This document shows positions 1 to 9,637 of a stretch of DNA of 64,000 bases, piece after piece (the stretch's first letter is position 1; each line of letters starts with the position of its first letter). A program made the translations under genes and the position numbers. This DNA comes from Chelatococcus albus. Its GTDB lineage: Bacteria > Pseudomonadota > Alphaproteobacteria > Rhizobiales > Beijerinckiaceae. The stretch is from positions 356,576-420,575 of the forward strand of contig NZ_JASJEV010000002.1 in NCBI RefSeq assembly GCF_030067675.1. The letters are read 5' to 3'. The notes beneath the pieces were generated by a model. That model searched no databases. It saw only the letters and a list, made by a program, of their open reading frames with translations, and was not told the DNA's origin.

Positions 1-105
1 GTGGGAGCCACCCGGTGGATAGCGCAACGGCGTTACCGTTCAATGGCGATTTCCCGATGCATGGCGGTCTTGTCGCGGGCGAAGGCGGCGGAAGATGGGC
101 CGTCC

Positions 106-123
106 GCTGAACGTTCGTTCAGC
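106..123 (-). terminator. Hairpin just after the retropepsin-like gene
   Basis: A 7-bp perfect stem (GCTGAAC / GTTCAGC) with a four-base loop begins two bases after the stop codon of the minus-strand protease gene. The position suits a terminator, but no T-run follows, so this is a weak call. I see no supported gene in bases 1-125. Confidence 0.35.
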
Positions 124-125
124 CT

Positions 126-665
126 TCACGGTTTCAGCACCATGCGGTCGGGACCTGTCTCGAAGCCGGAGAGGCGCGACAGGAACGACATGCCGAGGAG
201 GCTGCCGCTCGCGAGCAGGCCCCTCGGCAAGACCACGGCGCGCACGTCGCGCAGGCGGATGCCGGCGAGCTCGACCTCGCGCAGCGTGACCTCCGCCCCC
301 CTGGCGATGCCGTTCGCCGTGTACAGCGTGAACTTGTAGTCGCTCGGGAAGGGGCGGATGCCGGCCCGCGCCGCATCCTCCTCCGACAGGGATACAAGGC
401 TCGCGCCGGTGTCGACCATCATGCGCACACGCGCGCCGTTGATCAGCGTGTCGGCGAAGAAGTGGCCGTTGCGCGCAGCGGGGAGCACCACCGCCGTCCC
501 GCTCGCCCGGGCAGCTCCCTGCGCGCCCGGCGCGGCTCCCGCTGACGCGAGGTCCGCGTCCGGGAAGCGGGATGCGAGGCGCGAAGCGAGGTCGCTCGTG
601 GCGAAAAGGGCGACGCCCGCAATGGCCACGGCGGTGGCCGCCGTCTTGGCGAAGAGGCCCGTCAT
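126..665 (-). CDS. Secreted retropepsin-like aspartic protease (TIGR02281 family)
   Basis: About 179 residues. The N-terminus has a hydrophobic stretch (residues about 5-24) that should act as a signal anchor or signal peptide, followed by an Ala/Pro-rich linker. The domain contains the single aspartic-protease motif VDTGAS near residue 92, with flanking hydrophobic residues typical of clan AA retropepsin-fold proteases, and a C-terminal LGMSFLSRL segment as in TIGR02281 proteins. One Asp motif per chain means the active enzyme would be a homodimer. The ATG at 665 is chosen because it puts the hydrophobic segment at the N-terminus. The frame stays open further upstream without family similarity. 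Substrate unknown; likely periplasmic or membrane-bound. Confidence 0.75.
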   Translation of the reverse strand: MTGLFAKTAATAVAIAGVALFATSDLASRLASRFPDADLASAGAAPGAQGAARASGTAVVLPAARNGHFFADTLINGARVRMMVDTGASLVSLSEEDAARAGIRPFPSDYKFTLYTANGIARGAEVTLREVELAGIRLRDVRAVVLPRGLLASGSLLGMSFLSRLSGFETGPDRMVLKP

Positions 666-721
666 GGACGTTTCGTCGTCATCCTCATGTCTTGCGGTTC
701 GCGCCTGCGAGACTCCGCATA

Positions 722-751
722 CGTCTCCCGCCGACGCATCGGCGGGAGACG
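722..751 (-). terminator. Perfect 13-bp hairpin between rbsK and the protease gene
   Basis: CGTCTCCCGCCGA and TCGGCGGGAGACG pair perfectly around a four-base loop. It lies about 80 bases downstream of the ribokinase stop on the minus strand. No T-run follows, so it may be a factor-assisted terminator or an mRNA-stabilising stem. Confidence 0.4.
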
Positions 752-831
752 GCGCCATGATGCGGTGAGGCGGTGAAAGGTCGGTTGCCGCGATGCCGAG
801 AATGCGTGATGGCGGGGTCCTTCGCCCGGGG

Positions 832-1740
832 TCAGGCGAAATGGGCCGTGACGGCGGCCTCGATCTCCGCCGCGCGCGGCAGGCTCGGCTGAGCTCCGGC
901 CCTGGTGCAGGCGAGCCCGCCGGCGGCGACACCGCGGTGCAGGGCGCCGCCGAAGCCGAAGCCCCGGTCGAGCGCGGCGGCGAAGGCGCCGCAGAAGGCA
1001 TCGCCCGCCGCAGTCGTGTCCACGACCGCGACCGGCAGGGCCGGGCCGGCGCGGCGCACGCCCCGCGTCCAGCCGACCACGCCCTGGGCGCCGAGCGTGA
1101 CGATGGTGGCGATGCCGCGCTCCTCGTCCATGTGCTTCGCCACGGCGAGCGGGTCCTCGCTGTCGAGTGCGAGCGCCTCGGCGAGGAGGGCAGCCTCGTG
1201 CTCGTTCATGACGAGAATGTCGAGGAGGGCGAGGAGCGCCGGATCGGGCGCGCCCGCCGGCGCCAGGTTGAGCATGACGCGGGTGCCGCGCGCCTTGGCC
1301 GCCTCGGCGGCGGCGAGGCATTCGGCCTCGGGCACCTCCCGTTGCAGGAGAAGGAGATCCCCCTCGCCGAAGGCGAGGTTCTCGAGCTGCGCCGCCTTGG
1401 CCGCGCCGTTGGCGCCGGCCGCCACCACGATGGCGTTCTCGCCCCGGTCGTCGACCGAGATGAAGGCCGCGCCGGTGGGCGTGTCCACGCGGGCGACGCC
1501 GGAGATGTCGACGCCCTCGGCCACGAGCAGCGACAGCGCCGCCTCCGCCAGGCCGTCGTGGCCCACGGCGCCGACCATGGCGACCCTGGCGCCGGCACGC
1601 GCGGCGGCGAGGGCCTGGTTCGCGCCCTTGCCGCCGGGATGAACGGCGTAGGCAGGGCCGAGCACGGTCTCGCCCGGGCCCGGGATGCGCGGCACGCGGG
1701 TCACGAGATCGGCGTTGAGCGAGCCGAAGACGACGATCAT
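832..1740 (-). CDS. rbsK: Ribokinase (PfkB family)
   Basis: 302 residues, normal length for ribokinase. It phosphorylates ribose with ATP to ribose 5-phosphate in the cytoplasm. Visible motifs: N-terminal GSLNADLV with substrate-binding Asp, the GGKGANQA sugar-binding signature near residue 40, and the C-terminal PfkB motif DTTAAGDAFCGAF with the catalytic Asp near residue 244. It is the fourth gene of a minus-strand run urc1-urc4-upp-rbsK, 51 bases after upp. No ribose transporter is nearby, so the ribose it acts on may come from intracellular pyrimidine catabolism rather than uptake. That link is inference. Other PfkB sugar or nucleoside kinases are possible, but the motifs favour ribokinase. 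Confidence 0.85.
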   Translation of the reverse strand: MIVVFGSLNADLVTRVPRIPGPGETVLGPAYAVHPGGKGANQALAAARAGARVAMVGAVGHDGLAEAALSLLVAEGVDISGVARVDTPTGAAFISVDDRGENAIVVAAGANGAAKAAQLENLAFGEGDLLLLQREVPEAECLAAAEAAKARGTRVMLNLAPAGAPDPALLALLDILVMNEHEAALLAEALALDSEDPLAVAKHMDEERGIATIVTLGAQGVVGWTRGVRRAGPALPVAVVDTTAAGDAFCGAFAAALDRGFGFGGALHRGVAAGGLACTRAGAQPSLPRAAEIEAAVTAHFA

Positions 1741-1791
1741 GGCCGTTCGCTTCCTCCCATCGGCGCGCGGCGCGGCCTCAGGGCCACCGGA

Positions 1792-2421
1792 TCACTTGGT
1801 GCCGTACATGCGGTCGCCGGCGTCGCCGAGGCCCGGCACGATGTAGCCATGGTCGTTGAGGTGGCTGTCGACCGAGGCCGTCCAGATGTGCACGTCGGGG
1901 TGGGCGGCGCGCAGCTTGCGCACGCCTTCGGGCGCAGCGAGGAGGCAGACGAAGCGGATATCCCTGGCGCCGTGCTCCTTCAGGCGGTCGATCGCGGCAA
2001 CGGCCGAGTTCGCCGTGGCGAGCATCGGGTCCATGACCACGACGAGGCGCTCGGCGAGGTCGGAGGGCGCCTTGAAATAGTATTCGACAGCGGTGAGCGT
2101 CTCGGGGTCACGGTAGAGGCCGATGTGGGCGACACGCGCTGCCGGCACGAGGCTCAGCATGCCGTCGAGAAAGCCGACGCCGGCACGCAGGATGGGCGCG
2201 AAGACGAGCTTCTTGCCGGCGATGACCGGCGCCGTCATGGCGCCGAGCGGCGTCTCGATCTCCACCTGTTCGAGCGGCAGATCGCGCGTCACCTCGTAGC
2301 AGAGCAGCATGCCGATCTCGTTCAGGAGCTGGCGGAAGCCCTTGGTCGAGCGGGCCTTGTCCCGCATCAGGGTCAGCTTGTGCTGCACGAGGGGGTGCGT
2401 GACGATGGTGACGCCGTCCAT
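1792..2421 (-). CDS. upp: Uracil phosphoribosyltransferase
   Basis: 209 residues, exactly the usual length, starting [15 protein letters not shown]. It makes UMP from uracil and PRPP. The PRPP-binding loop is seen as [17 protein letters not shown] near residue 130, and the uracil-binding tail [16 protein letters not shown] is present. The ATG at 2421 is preferred over an in-frame upstream start because it gives the canonical N-terminus. It stands between urc4 and rbsK; in the URC route uracil is first converted to UMP, which explains why upp lies here rather than with a uracil permease. Confidence 0.95.
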   Translation of the reverse strand: MDGVTIVTHPLVQHKLTLMRDKARSTKGFRQLLNEIGMLLCYEVTRDLPLEQVEIETPLGAMTAPVIAGKKLVFAPILRAGVGFLDGMLSLVPAARVAHIGLYRDPETLTAVEYYFKAPSDLAERLVVVMDPMLATANSAVAAIDRLKEHGARDIRFVCLLAAPEGVRKLRAAHPDVHIWTASVDSHLNDHGYIVPGLGDAGDRMYGTK

Positions 2422-2521
2422 CGGTTGCTCCGATTGTCTCGCGTTGGGTCGGGCGGCATGCCCAGGGTCGGGAAAGGTCGCCATCACCTAACCACCGACC
2501 GCCCGCCCCGGCCAAGAGGCT

Positions 2522-3778
2522 TCAGAACACGGTGCCGTCGCTCACGATGGAAAGCGGTGGAGAACCGTTGCCGCGGCGCTCCCTGGCCATGCGCCGCCCC
2601 GCCGACCAGGTGCCGCCCTCCAGCACCTTGGCGAGCGGAAGCTCCTCGGCTGTGCGGCCGAGCCGCTGCCGGACGAGCGCGGCGATCTCGTCGAGGAGCG
2701 CCACGGTGAGCGCCCGCCATTCGACGACGAGGGGCGAGCCGACGCTGTGGGTGCGCCCACCGTCCGCCGCGTCCTTGAGGCGGATGACGCCCATGTCGAG
2801 GAGGAGCCCGCCGTTGCGATATTCGGGCAGCCCCGTGAGGCCGTCGATGTGGGTGACGGCAATGCCGGCCTCCTGCAGCGGCTCGATGAGCGAGTAGGCG
2901 AGCCACTGGGAGAGCTTGTGAAAGGGCACGAGCCCGGCCGTGCCGTCCGTGCCCGGCGCAAGCGGATGTTCCCAGGTATCGCCGAGATCGACGCCGCCGA
3001 GGCTGAGCCGGGCCGGCCAGATCGGACCGAGATGGGTCAGGATGGCGGACAGGATGGCCTCGGCCGGCAGCGTTCCGCCCTCGGCCTGCGCGAGGAGGTA
3101 GTCGAACAGGCCGCCCGGCCGCGGATCGTCGACCCAGGCGAAGACGTCCGGGTTGGCGGCGACGACGGCGCCGAGGCGATTGAGGAGTGAGGCCCGGCCG
3201 GGAAGGCCGACGAGCGGATTGTCCGGCCCCGCCGCAAAGCCGCGCGCGAGGAGCTCCGGCGTGACCGCCTGCAGTGCGCCGGCATCGGCGCGCAGCGGAT
3301 GGCGCGGGTCCGAGGAGAAGAGCCCTGCCTCGGCCATGCGCAGGGATGCGACCGCGAGGCCCTCCGAGCGGGCGTAACGCTCGCCCGTTTCGCGCTCCGC
3401 ATAAGACCAGCCGGGACCGGCGCCGGCGTCGAGCAGCACGCTGACGATGGCGATGTCGAAGGCGGCGCGGCCACGCTCGATCGCGCTGGTCCAGCGGCGG
3501 TTCCTGGTGAGGGTGCCCCAGCGGTCGAAACCGCCGACCGAGAAATGCCGCCAGCGGGCATGGAACGGGATGTCGAGCGCCGGATAGTTGCGGCGCATGG
3601 TGTCGAGCACGTAATCGGCGGTCGCCGGCAGGCGGTCGAGATCGACGGTGCAGGCGAGGAGCCCGTCCTCCCGCGCGAGGGCGAGCATCGCCCGCGCCCG
3701 CTCCCGCACGGCGCGCGCGCTGAGAAGGCCACGGGCGGCGTCGGCCAGCGTGGGCGCATCCGGCGCGGGTTCGTGCAT
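2522..3778 (-). CDS. urc4: URC4/Urg3-family uracil catabolism protein (DUF1688)
   Basis: 418 residues beginning MHEPAPDAPTLADAARG. The sequence matches the DUF1688 family (yeast Urc4p, Aspergillus UrgC/Urg3 group) with conserved stretches such as RWRHF, GGFDRW and EWRALTVALLDEIA. The family is required for the reductase-independent uracil degradation route first defined in Lachancea kluyveri; its exact reaction is not settled. It directly follows urc1 on the same strand (38-base gap), the usual bacterial pairing. The gene ends about 100 bases before upp. Family assignment is firm; chemistry is not. Confidence 0.85.
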   Translation of the reverse strand: MHEPAPDAPTLADAARGLLSARAVRERARAMLALAREDGLLACTVDLDRLPATADYVLDTMRRNYPALDIPFHARWRHFSVGGFDRWGTLTRNRRWTSAIERGRAAFDIAIVSVLLDAGAGPGWSYAERETGERYARSEGLAVASLRMAEAGLFSSDPRHPLRADAGALQAVTPELLARGFAAGPDNPLVGLPGRASLLNRLGAVVAANPDVFAWVDDPRPGGLFDYLLAQAEGGTLPAEAILSAILTHLGPIWPARLSLGGVDLGDTWEHPLAPGTDGTAGLVPFHKLSQWLAYSLIEPLQEAGIAVTHIDGLTGLPEYRNGGLLLDMGVIRLKDAADGGRTHSVGSPLVVEWRALTVALLDEIAALVRQRLGRTAEELPLAKVLEGGTWSAGRRMARERRGNGSPPLSIVSDGTVF

Positions 3779-3816
3779 CGCTTCGGTTCCCGTTCGTTGC
3801 GCAGTCGCTCCGGCGG

Positions 3817-5076
3817 TCAAGGCGTGTCGAGCGAGCGGCCGATCGTGCTCCTGAGGTCGTCGCTCGTCGGCGCACCGTCCGGCGTGTAGTAGCCGGCGGC
3901 CTTCTTCGCCGCGAGCTCCACCCTGGCGTCGGGCGGCACGAGCTCGTCGGGGATGGGCACGCGCTCGACGATGTCGATGCCCGCAGCGACGATCGCCTCG
4001 TGTTTCATGTTCGACATGGAGACGAAGCGGTCGATGCGGCGGATGCCGAGCCAGCGCAGCACGTCGGGCATGAGCTGCTGGAAGCGCGCATCCTGCACCC
4101 CCGCCACGCATTCGGTACGCTCGAAATAGGTCGCGGCCTGATCGCCGCCCTCCTGCCGCTTGCGGGCGTTGTAGACGAGGAATTTCGTCACCTCGCCAAG
4201 CGCACGGCCCTCCTTGCGGTTGTAGACGATGACGCCGGCGCCGCCGCGCTGCGCCTCCTTCACGCATTCCTCGATGCCGTGGATGAGGTAGGGGCGGCAG
4301 GTGCAGATGTCGGAGCCGAAGACGTCCGAGCCGTTGCACTCGTCGTGCACGCGGCAGGCGACGGTGCGCTTCTCGTCGGTGAGCGCGGCGACGTCGCCGA
4401 CGATATAGACGGTCGCGCCGCCGATCGGCGGAAGGAAGACGTGCATGTCCGGCCGCGTCACGAGCTCCGGGAACATGCCGCCCGTCTGCTCGAAGAGGGT
4501 GCGCCTCAGGTGCTGCTCCGACACGCCGAAGCGCCTGGCGACGCCGGGCAGGTACCACACGGGATCGATGGCGATCTTGGTGACGGCGATGTCGCCGGAG
4601 GGCTTCAGGATGCCGCCGTCGGGCGCGAGCCGGCGGCCCGCCATGGCGGCGAGGATCTCGGGCAGGTTGAGGCGCGCCTTGGTGACCGCGATGGTGGGAC
4701 GGATGTCGAGCCCCTCGGCCACCTCCTGCGCGAAATCGACCGCGACCCGATGCCCCCAGGGATCGAGCGACACGATCGCGTCGGGATCGCTCCATTGCGG
4801 GTAGGGGCCGATGGTCTCGGCCGGGTCGGTATTGGTGAGGTCCGGCCGCATCAGGGGGTTGAGCGCGCCGGCCGACACCGCGAGTGCGCGATAGACGGAG
4901 TAGGCGCCGCCGTGCGTGCCGATGACGTTGCGCTCGGCCGGGTCGGTGACGGAGCCGATGACGGGTCCGCGCTCCCGGGCCGTGGCGGCGCCCCAGTGGA
5001 TGGGATGGCGCGCCGGCGCGTCGGGCTGGGGATGCGACGTGAGGCGGATGTGGGTCGATCGGTTCGGCGAGGTCAT
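3817..5076 (-). CDS. urc1: URC1-type GTP cyclohydrolase II homologue, uracil catabolism
   Basis: 419 residues. The central part carries the GTP cyclohydrolase II zinc site: HDECNGSDVF then ICTC, residues about 241-260. The N-terminal 200 residues are an extension absent from riboflavin RibA but typical of the Urc1 branch. Urc1 acts on a uracil-derived ribonucleotide in the URC pathway instead of GTP; this is known from yeast genetics. The immediate neighbour is urc4, then upp and rbsK, and no riboflavin genes are near, which argues against RibA. A hairpin at 5099-5125 separates it from the upstream aminotransferase gene. Confidence 0.88.
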   Translation of the reverse strand: MTSPNRSTHIRLTSHPQPDAPARHPIHWGAATARERGPVIGSVTDPAERNVIGTHGGAYSVYRALAVSAGALNPLMRPDLTNTDPAETIGPYPQWSDPDAIVSLDPWGHRVAVDFAQEVAEGLDIRPTIAVTKARLNLPEILAAMAGRRLAPDGGILKPSGDIAVTKIAIDPVWYLPGVARRFGVSEQHLRRTLFEQTGGMFPELVTRPDMHVFLPPIGGATVYIVGDVAALTDEKRTVACRVHDECNGSDVFGSDICTCRPYLIHGIEECVKEAQRGGAGVIVYNRKEGRALGEVTKFLVYNARKRQEGGDQAATYFERTECVAGVQDARFQQLMPDVLRWLGIRRIDRFVSMSNMKHEAIVAAGIDIVERVPIPDELVPPDARVELAAKKAAGYYTPDGAPTSDDLRSTIGRSLDTP

Positions 5077-5095
5077 GGCCGCACTCGCGAAGTGG

Positions 5096-5126
5096 AAAGG
5101 CCCCCGAAACTCCGTTTCGAGGGCCC
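5096..5126 (-). terminator. Terminator-like hairpin between the aminotransferase and urc1
   Basis: GGCCCCCGAAAC pairs with GTTTCGAGGGCC around a short loop, with one mismatch or bulge. On the minus strand the stem is followed by TTTCC, a short T tract. It would end the transcript of the aminotransferase gene and leaves urc1 to its own promoter. Confidence 0.55.
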
Positions 5127-5217
5127 GTCTGTCTCGACCTCGTCAAGCCTGCCCCAGCCGCGAAGCGCCGTCAACAAGCGGGACGCCCGGCGTGCGCTTA
5201 GGCGGCGGCCGCTCCGA

Positions 5218-6516
5218 TCAGGCTCCCGTGACGGCGCCCAGCGCCGCGACCAGCCGGTCGAGTTCCGCCTCGGTCGTGTGGAGCGCCGGCGACACGCGGA
5301 TGCACTGGCCCTTGGCGACGCCGGCGCGGCGCACGGTCAGCACCCGGTGCTTGTCGCGCAGCGTGCCGACGATGGCGTTGTTGTCGTCCCTGGAGCCCTT
5401 GCCTGCCAGGCGGAAGGAGGTAATGCCGGCGTGCATGCTGGCATCGTCGGGCGTCAGGATCTCGATGGCAGGCAGTTTGCGCGCGCGCTCCACCCAGTAG
5501 TTCCGCAGGTGGCGCAGCCGGGCCTCCTTAGCGGCGGCGGTGATGCTCTCGTGCAGGTCGATGGCCGCCGGTACGGTGAGCGCCGCCGCGAAGTTCAGGG
5601 TGCCGGTGTGGACGCGTGAGCGGATGTCGTCCGCCGGCCAGTCCTCGTCGGCGAAGTGGCGGTCGATGTCGCCGAGACGCTGCTTGCGGACGTAGAGGAA
5701 GCCGACGCCGACCGGCGCGCCGATCCACTTGTGCAGGTTGAAGCCGACGAAATCGGCACCGAGGTCGCTGACGTTGAAGTCGATCTGCCCCCACGAATGG
5801 GCGGCGTCGACGATGACATCCACACCCCTCTCCCTCGCCATGGCGGCGATCTCCCGGATCGGCATGACGAGACCCGTGCGGTGCGACAGGTGCGTGAGCA
5901 GCAGGAGCTTCGCCCCGGGCGTCCCGGCCAGCACGCGCCGGTAGGTGTCGAGCACGCTGTCGCGCGTCGCCGGTTCGGGAATGGCGAAGGTCTTCACCTC
6001 GACCCCGCGCCGCTCCTTCAGCCAGTTCATGGCGTATTGCATGGAGTCGTAGTCGAGGTCCGAATAGAGCGCGACGTCGCCGGCCTTCAGTTTGTTGTAG
6101 CCGGCGATCAGCACCTGCAGGGCCTCGGTCGCGCCGCGTGTCAGGGCGATCTCGTCCGGCTGCGCGCCGACGGCCATGGCCACGCGCTGGCGCGTCGCCT
6201 CGAAGTCCTTCGGGAATGTGCCGCGGGCATAGACCGTGTTCTGCCGGTTCACGCGTTCGGTGTTCTCGATGTAGGCCTGCAGCACCGGGCGGGCCATGAT
6301 GCCCCAGTAGCCGTTCTCGAGATTGGCGATGGAGCGGTCGACGTCGTAGAGATCGCGCACCGAGGCCCAGAAGGCCTCGTCGGTCGGCAGCACCGGTGCG
6401 CTGCGCGACGGAGCCTGCCATGTCTCGGCAGCACTGGCCGGCCGGGCGGCCGCAAGACCGACGGCTCCGGCCGCCGCCCCCAGAAGAAGATGCCTGCGCT
6501 GAAGATCCGTTGTCAT
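5218..6516 (-). CDS. Tat-exported class V aminotransferase-like PLP enzyme
   Basis: 432 residues. The N-terminus MTTDLQRRHLLLG followed by a hydrophobic stretch and ASA-AE is a twin-arginine signal with a likely cleavage site near residue 29. The mature part is an aminotransferase class V fold, closest in pattern to isopenicillin-N epimerase-like and cysteine desulfurase-like proteins: DAAHSWGQ supplies the Asp for the pyridine nitrogen (near residue 230) and NLHKW the PLP lysine (near residue 256). Tat export fits a cofactor-loaded protein folded before export. Substrate unknown. It sits between deoB and the urc genes on the same strand, but I see no functional link. Confidence 0.8.
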   Translation of the reverse strand: MTTDLQRRHLLLGAAAGAVGLAAARPASAAETWQAPSRSAPVLPTDEAFWASVRDLYDVDRSIANLENGYWGIMARPVLQAYIENTERVNRQNTVYARGTFPKDFEATRQRVAMAVGAQPDEIALTRGATEALQVLIAGYNKLKAGDVALYSDLDYDSMQYAMNWLKERRGVEVKTFAIPEPATRDSVLDTYRRVLAGTPGAKLLLLTHLSHRTGLVMPIREIAAMARERGVDVIVDAAHSWGQIDFNVSDLGADFVGFNLHKWIGAPVGVGFLYVRKQRLGDIDRHFADEDWPADDIRSRVHTGTLNFAAALTVPAAIDLHESITAAAKEARLRHLRNYWVERARKLPAIEILTPDDASMHAGITSFRLAGKGSRDDNNAIVGTLRDKHRVLTVRRAGVAKGQCIRVSPALHTTEAELDRLVAALGAVTGA

Positions 6517-6615
6517 GGTCCGGGCCCGAACGTTGAAGCTTGAGGCTTCTAGGCACGGGTCTGTGACGGCTTCATTTCGGTGGGCGCGCCTGCGGCGTGG
6601 TTCCGCCCCCGCGGC

Positions 6616-7839
6616 TCAAGCCGTCCACGGTTTGCCCGGGCCGAGAACGGGGAGGCCGAGATGCGCCGCCACCGTCTCGCCGATGTCGGCGAAGGTTTCG
6701 CGGCGGCCGATGCAGCCCGGCGCAAGCCCGGGGCCGAAGGCGACCACGGGGATCTGCTCGCGCGTGTGGTCGCTGCCGCGCCAGGTGGGGTCGTTGCCGT
6801 GGTCGGCGGTGACGATTGCGACATCGCCCGGCCGCAGCGCTGCCTCGATCTCCGGCAGGCGCGCGTCGAAGGCCTCGAGCGCCGCGGCATAGCCCGCGAC
6901 GTCGCGCCTGTGGCCGTAGAGCGTGTCGAAATCGACGAGGTTCGAGAAGACGAGGCCGCCGTCGGGCAGGGTGCGGAAGGCCTCGATGGTGGCGGTGAGC
7001 ACCGCGTCGTTGCCGTGCGGCTTGATCTCCTCGCCCGTGCTGCGATGGGCGAAGATGTCGCCGATCTTGCCGACGCTCACCACGCGGCGACCGGCGGCCA
7101 TCGCCCGGTCGAGGATCGTGCCGTCCGGCGGCGGCATGGCGAAATCCTTGCGGTTGCCGGTGCGCGTGAAGCCGGTCTGCGGCGTGCCCACGAAGGGGCG
7201 GGCGATGACGCGGCCGATCTTGAGCGGATCGACGAGGAGACGGACGGCCCGGCACAGGTCGTAGAGCCGCTCGAGCCCGAAGGTCTCCTCGTGGGCGGCG
7301 ATCTGGAAGACGGAATCGACCGAGGTGTAGCAGATGGGCTTGCCCGTGCGCATGTGCTCGGTGCCGAGCTCCTCGATGATCGCCGTGCCTGGTGCGTGCC
7401 GGTTGCCGAGGATGCCGGGGAGCCCGCCGGCGCGGATGACGGCCTCCGTGAGCTCGGGCGGAAAGCTCGGCCATGTGTCGGGAAAGTAGCCCCAGGCGAA
7501 GGGCGCGGCGCGACCGGCGATCTCCCAATGGCCCGACGGCGTATCCTTGCCCTTCGACACCTCCGCTGCGCAGCCCCATTGCCCGCGTGGCGCGGCGGGC
7601 CTCTCCACGCCGGCGAGTGGCCGGCCGCTCGACAGTTCGGCGGCATGGGCGAGACCGAGGGCGGCAAGGCGGGGCAGGGCGAGCGGCCCGGAGCGCAGGC
7701 CCGCCTGGTCGCCGCGGCCGGTGGCGCAGGCCTCGGCGATATGGCCGAGCGTGTCGGCGCCCCCGTCGCCGAAGGCCGCGGCGTCGCGGGCGCCGCCGGC
7801 GCCGACGGAATCGAGGACGATGAGGAGAGCGCGAGGCAT
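6616..7839 (-). CDS. deoB: Phosphopentomutase
   Basis: 407 residues, starting [16 protein letters not shown], the usual start and length. It interconverts (deoxy)ribose 1-phosphate and 5-phosphate, feeding nucleoside sugar into central metabolism. Alkaline-phosphatase-superfamily features are visible: metal-binding LDSVG near residue 9, the GGADTLGHI segment with the phosphorylated Thr region, SGHWEI, and the C-terminal TADHGNDP metal site. The ATG at 7839 is used; longer upstream frames lack similarity. Together with upp, rbsK and the URC genes it makes this end of the window a nucleoside/pyrimidine breakdown neighbourhood, though 99 bases and the Tat enzyme separate it from them. Confidence 0.95.
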   Translation of the reverse strand: MPRALLIVLDSVGAGGARDAAAFGDGGADTLGHIAEACATGRGDQAGLRSGPLALPRLAALGLAHAAELSSGRPLAGVERPAAPRGQWGCAAEVSKGKDTPSGHWEIAGRAAPFAWGYFPDTWPSFPPELTEAVIRAGGLPGILGNRHAPGTAIIEELGTEHMRTGKPICYTSVDSVFQIAAHEETFGLERLYDLCRAVRLLVDPLKIGRVIARPFVGTPQTGFTRTGNRKDFAMPPPDGTILDRAMAAGRRVVSVGKIGDIFAHRSTGEEIKPHGNDAVLTATIEAFRTLPDGGLVFSNLVDFDTLYGHRRDVAGYAAALEAFDARLPEIEAALRPGDVAIVTADHGNDPTWRGSDHTREQIPVVAFGPGLAPGCIGRRETFADIGETVAAHLGLPVLGPGKPWTA

Positions 7840-8005
7840 GTGTCTGCCGGTCTTGTCCTGGTCCTGGGGGGATCGGCTCGCGGCCGGGGCCGGCGGCGAT
7901 GGGCCACCCGGATGCCGCTTGCGGTACTCCGGTCTTACAGGCGCGGCGGGCGCGGGTGAAATGATAAAGTATTTCGGATTGTTTATCGCATCGTGCGGCG
8001 GCCGG

Positions 8006-9637
8006 TCATTCGCGCACCACACCTTTCTCCGCCGTCTCCAGCTTGAAGGCAGCGGCGAAAAGGGCGCGCGTGTAGTCCGTCTTCGGGCGCTCGAACAGCT
8101 CGTCCGCCGGCCCCTCTTCGACCACGCGACCATCCTGCATGACCACAACGGTGTTGGAGAGGGCTCTCACCACCTTCAGGTCGTGGCTGATGAACATGTA
8201 GGCGAGCCTCTTGCGCTGCTGCAGGTCGCGCAGCAGCTCGACGATCTGCGCCTGCACCGACATGTCGAGCGCCGAGGTCGGCTCGTCGAGCACGACGAAG
8301 CGCGGGTCGAGCGCCATGGCGCGGGCGATGGCGATGCGCTGGCGCTGCCCGCCCGAGAATTCGTGCGGGTAGCGGTCCATGGCGGCCGGATCGAGGCCGA
8401 CGTCGAGCAGCGCGCGGGCGACGACCTCGCGCCGCTCCTCGTAGGAGAGCCCCCGCTTCTGCACGAGGAGCCCCTCCTCCACGATCTCGGCCACCGACAG
8501 GCGGGGGGAAAGCGATCCGTAGGGGTCCTGGAAGACGACCTGCATCGCCTTGCGCAGGGGGCGCATGGCCCGCGAGCCGAGCCCGTCGATCCCCTGCCCG
8601 AGGAAGACGATGGGGCCCTCGGAGCGGATGAGGCGCAGGATGGCGAGGCCGAGCGTCGTCTTGCCGGAGCCCGACTCGCCCACGACCCCGACGGTCTCGC
8701 CCTCGCGCACCCGGAGGGACACGCCGTCGACCGCCTTCACGTGCCCGACCGTCCGGCGCAGGAAACCGCGCTTGATGGGAAACCAGACCTTGACGGGCCC
8801 GGCCTCGACGATGACGGGCGCATCCGCCGGGACGGGGTGCGCCCTGCCCTTCGGCTCGGCGGCGAGGAGCTTGCGCGTATAGGGGTGCTGCGGGTTGTCG
8901 AAGATCTCGGCCACCGGGCCGGCCTCGACGATCTCGCCCTTGGTCATGACGCAGACGCGGTCGGCGAACTTCCTGACGATGCCGAGGTCATGCGTGATGA
9001 ACAGCATGGCCATGCCGAGGCGAGCCTTGAGGTCCTTCAGCAGCGCCAGGATCTGCGCCTGCACCGTCACGTCGAGCGCCGTCGTCGGTTCGTCGGCGAT
9101 GAGCAGGTCCGGCTCGTTGGCGAGCGCCATGGCGATCATGACGCGCTGGCGCTGCCCGCCGGAGAGCTGGTGCGGATAGGCGTCGAGGCGGGCGGCGGCG
9201 TCGCGGATGCCGACAAGCTCGAGAAGCTCGAGCGTGCGGCGGCGCGCGGCCTCACCGTTGACGCCCTTGTGCAGCTTGAGGATTTCGCCGATCTGCCGCG
9301 CGATGGTATGGAGCGGATTGAGCGAGGTCATCGGCTCCTGGAACACCATGGTGATGTCATTGCCGCGCACCTGTCTGAGCTCGTCCTCGGACAGGGCGAG
9401 CAGGTCGCGCCCCTTGAACAGGATGCGTCCCGACGGATGGTGGGCGGCGGGGTAGTTGAGGAGGCGCAGCACGGAGAGCGCCGAGACCGACTTGCCCGAG
9501 CCCGACTCGCCGACGAGCGCCACCGTCTCGCCGGGCTTGACGTCGAAGGAGATGCGGTCGACGGCGAGCGTGCTCTGGCCACCCTGGGTGAAGGCGACCG
9601 ACAGGTCCTCGACCGAGAGGAGGGGCGCCGCGCTCAT
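8006..9637 (-). CDS. yejF: Oligopeptide ABC transporter, fused double ATP-binding protein (YejF type)
   Basis: 543 residues with two complete ATPase domains in one chain. Domain 1 has Walker A GESGSGKS near residue 42, signature LSGGQRQRV and Walker [10 protein letters not shown]. Domain 2 repeats these as [18 protein letters not shown] and [12 protein letters not shown]. Each is followed by an oligopeptide/dipeptide C-terminal region. The double-NBD architecture is that of YejF. It drives import through the two permeases encoded just upstream; its start codon overlaps the stop of the preceding permease gene (ATGA). Confidence 0.92.
   Translation of the reverse strand: MSAAPLLSVEDLSVAFTQGGQSTLAVDRISFDVKPGETVALVGESGSGKSVSALSVLRLLNYPAAHHPSGRILFKGRDLLALSEDELRQVRGNDITMVFQEPMTSLNPLHTIARQIGEILKLHKGVNGEAARRRTLELLELVGIRDAAARLDAYPHQLSGGQRQRVMIAMALANEPDLLIADEPTTALDVTVQAQILALLKDLKARLGMAMLFITHDLGIVRKFADRVCVMTKGEIVEAGPVAEIFDNPQHPYTRKLLAAEPKGRAHPVPADAPVIVEAGPVKVWFPIKRGFLRRTVGHVKAVDGVSLRVREGETVGVVGESGSGKTTLGLAILRLIRSEGPIVFLGQGIDGLGSRAMRPLRKAMQVVFQDPYGSLSPRLSVAEIVEEGLLVQKRGLSYEERREVVARALLDVGLDPAAMDRYPHEFSGGQRQRIAIARAMALDPRFVVLDEPTSALDMSVQAQIVELLRDLQQRKRLAYMFISHDLKVVRALSNTVVVMQDGRVVEEGPADELFERPKTDYTRALFAAAFKLETAEKGVVRE

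Noticed and set aside
793..2709. 638-codon open frame on the plus strand over rbsK and upp
   Set aside because: It is the antisense shadow of two genes with full family motifs; high GC keeps many frames open. Composition (Arg, Gly, His, Ala) is typical of a shadow.
3817..5076. Riboflavin gene ribA
   Set aside because: The zinc motif fits GTP cyclohydrolase II, but the long N-terminal part and urc4 next door identify URC1.
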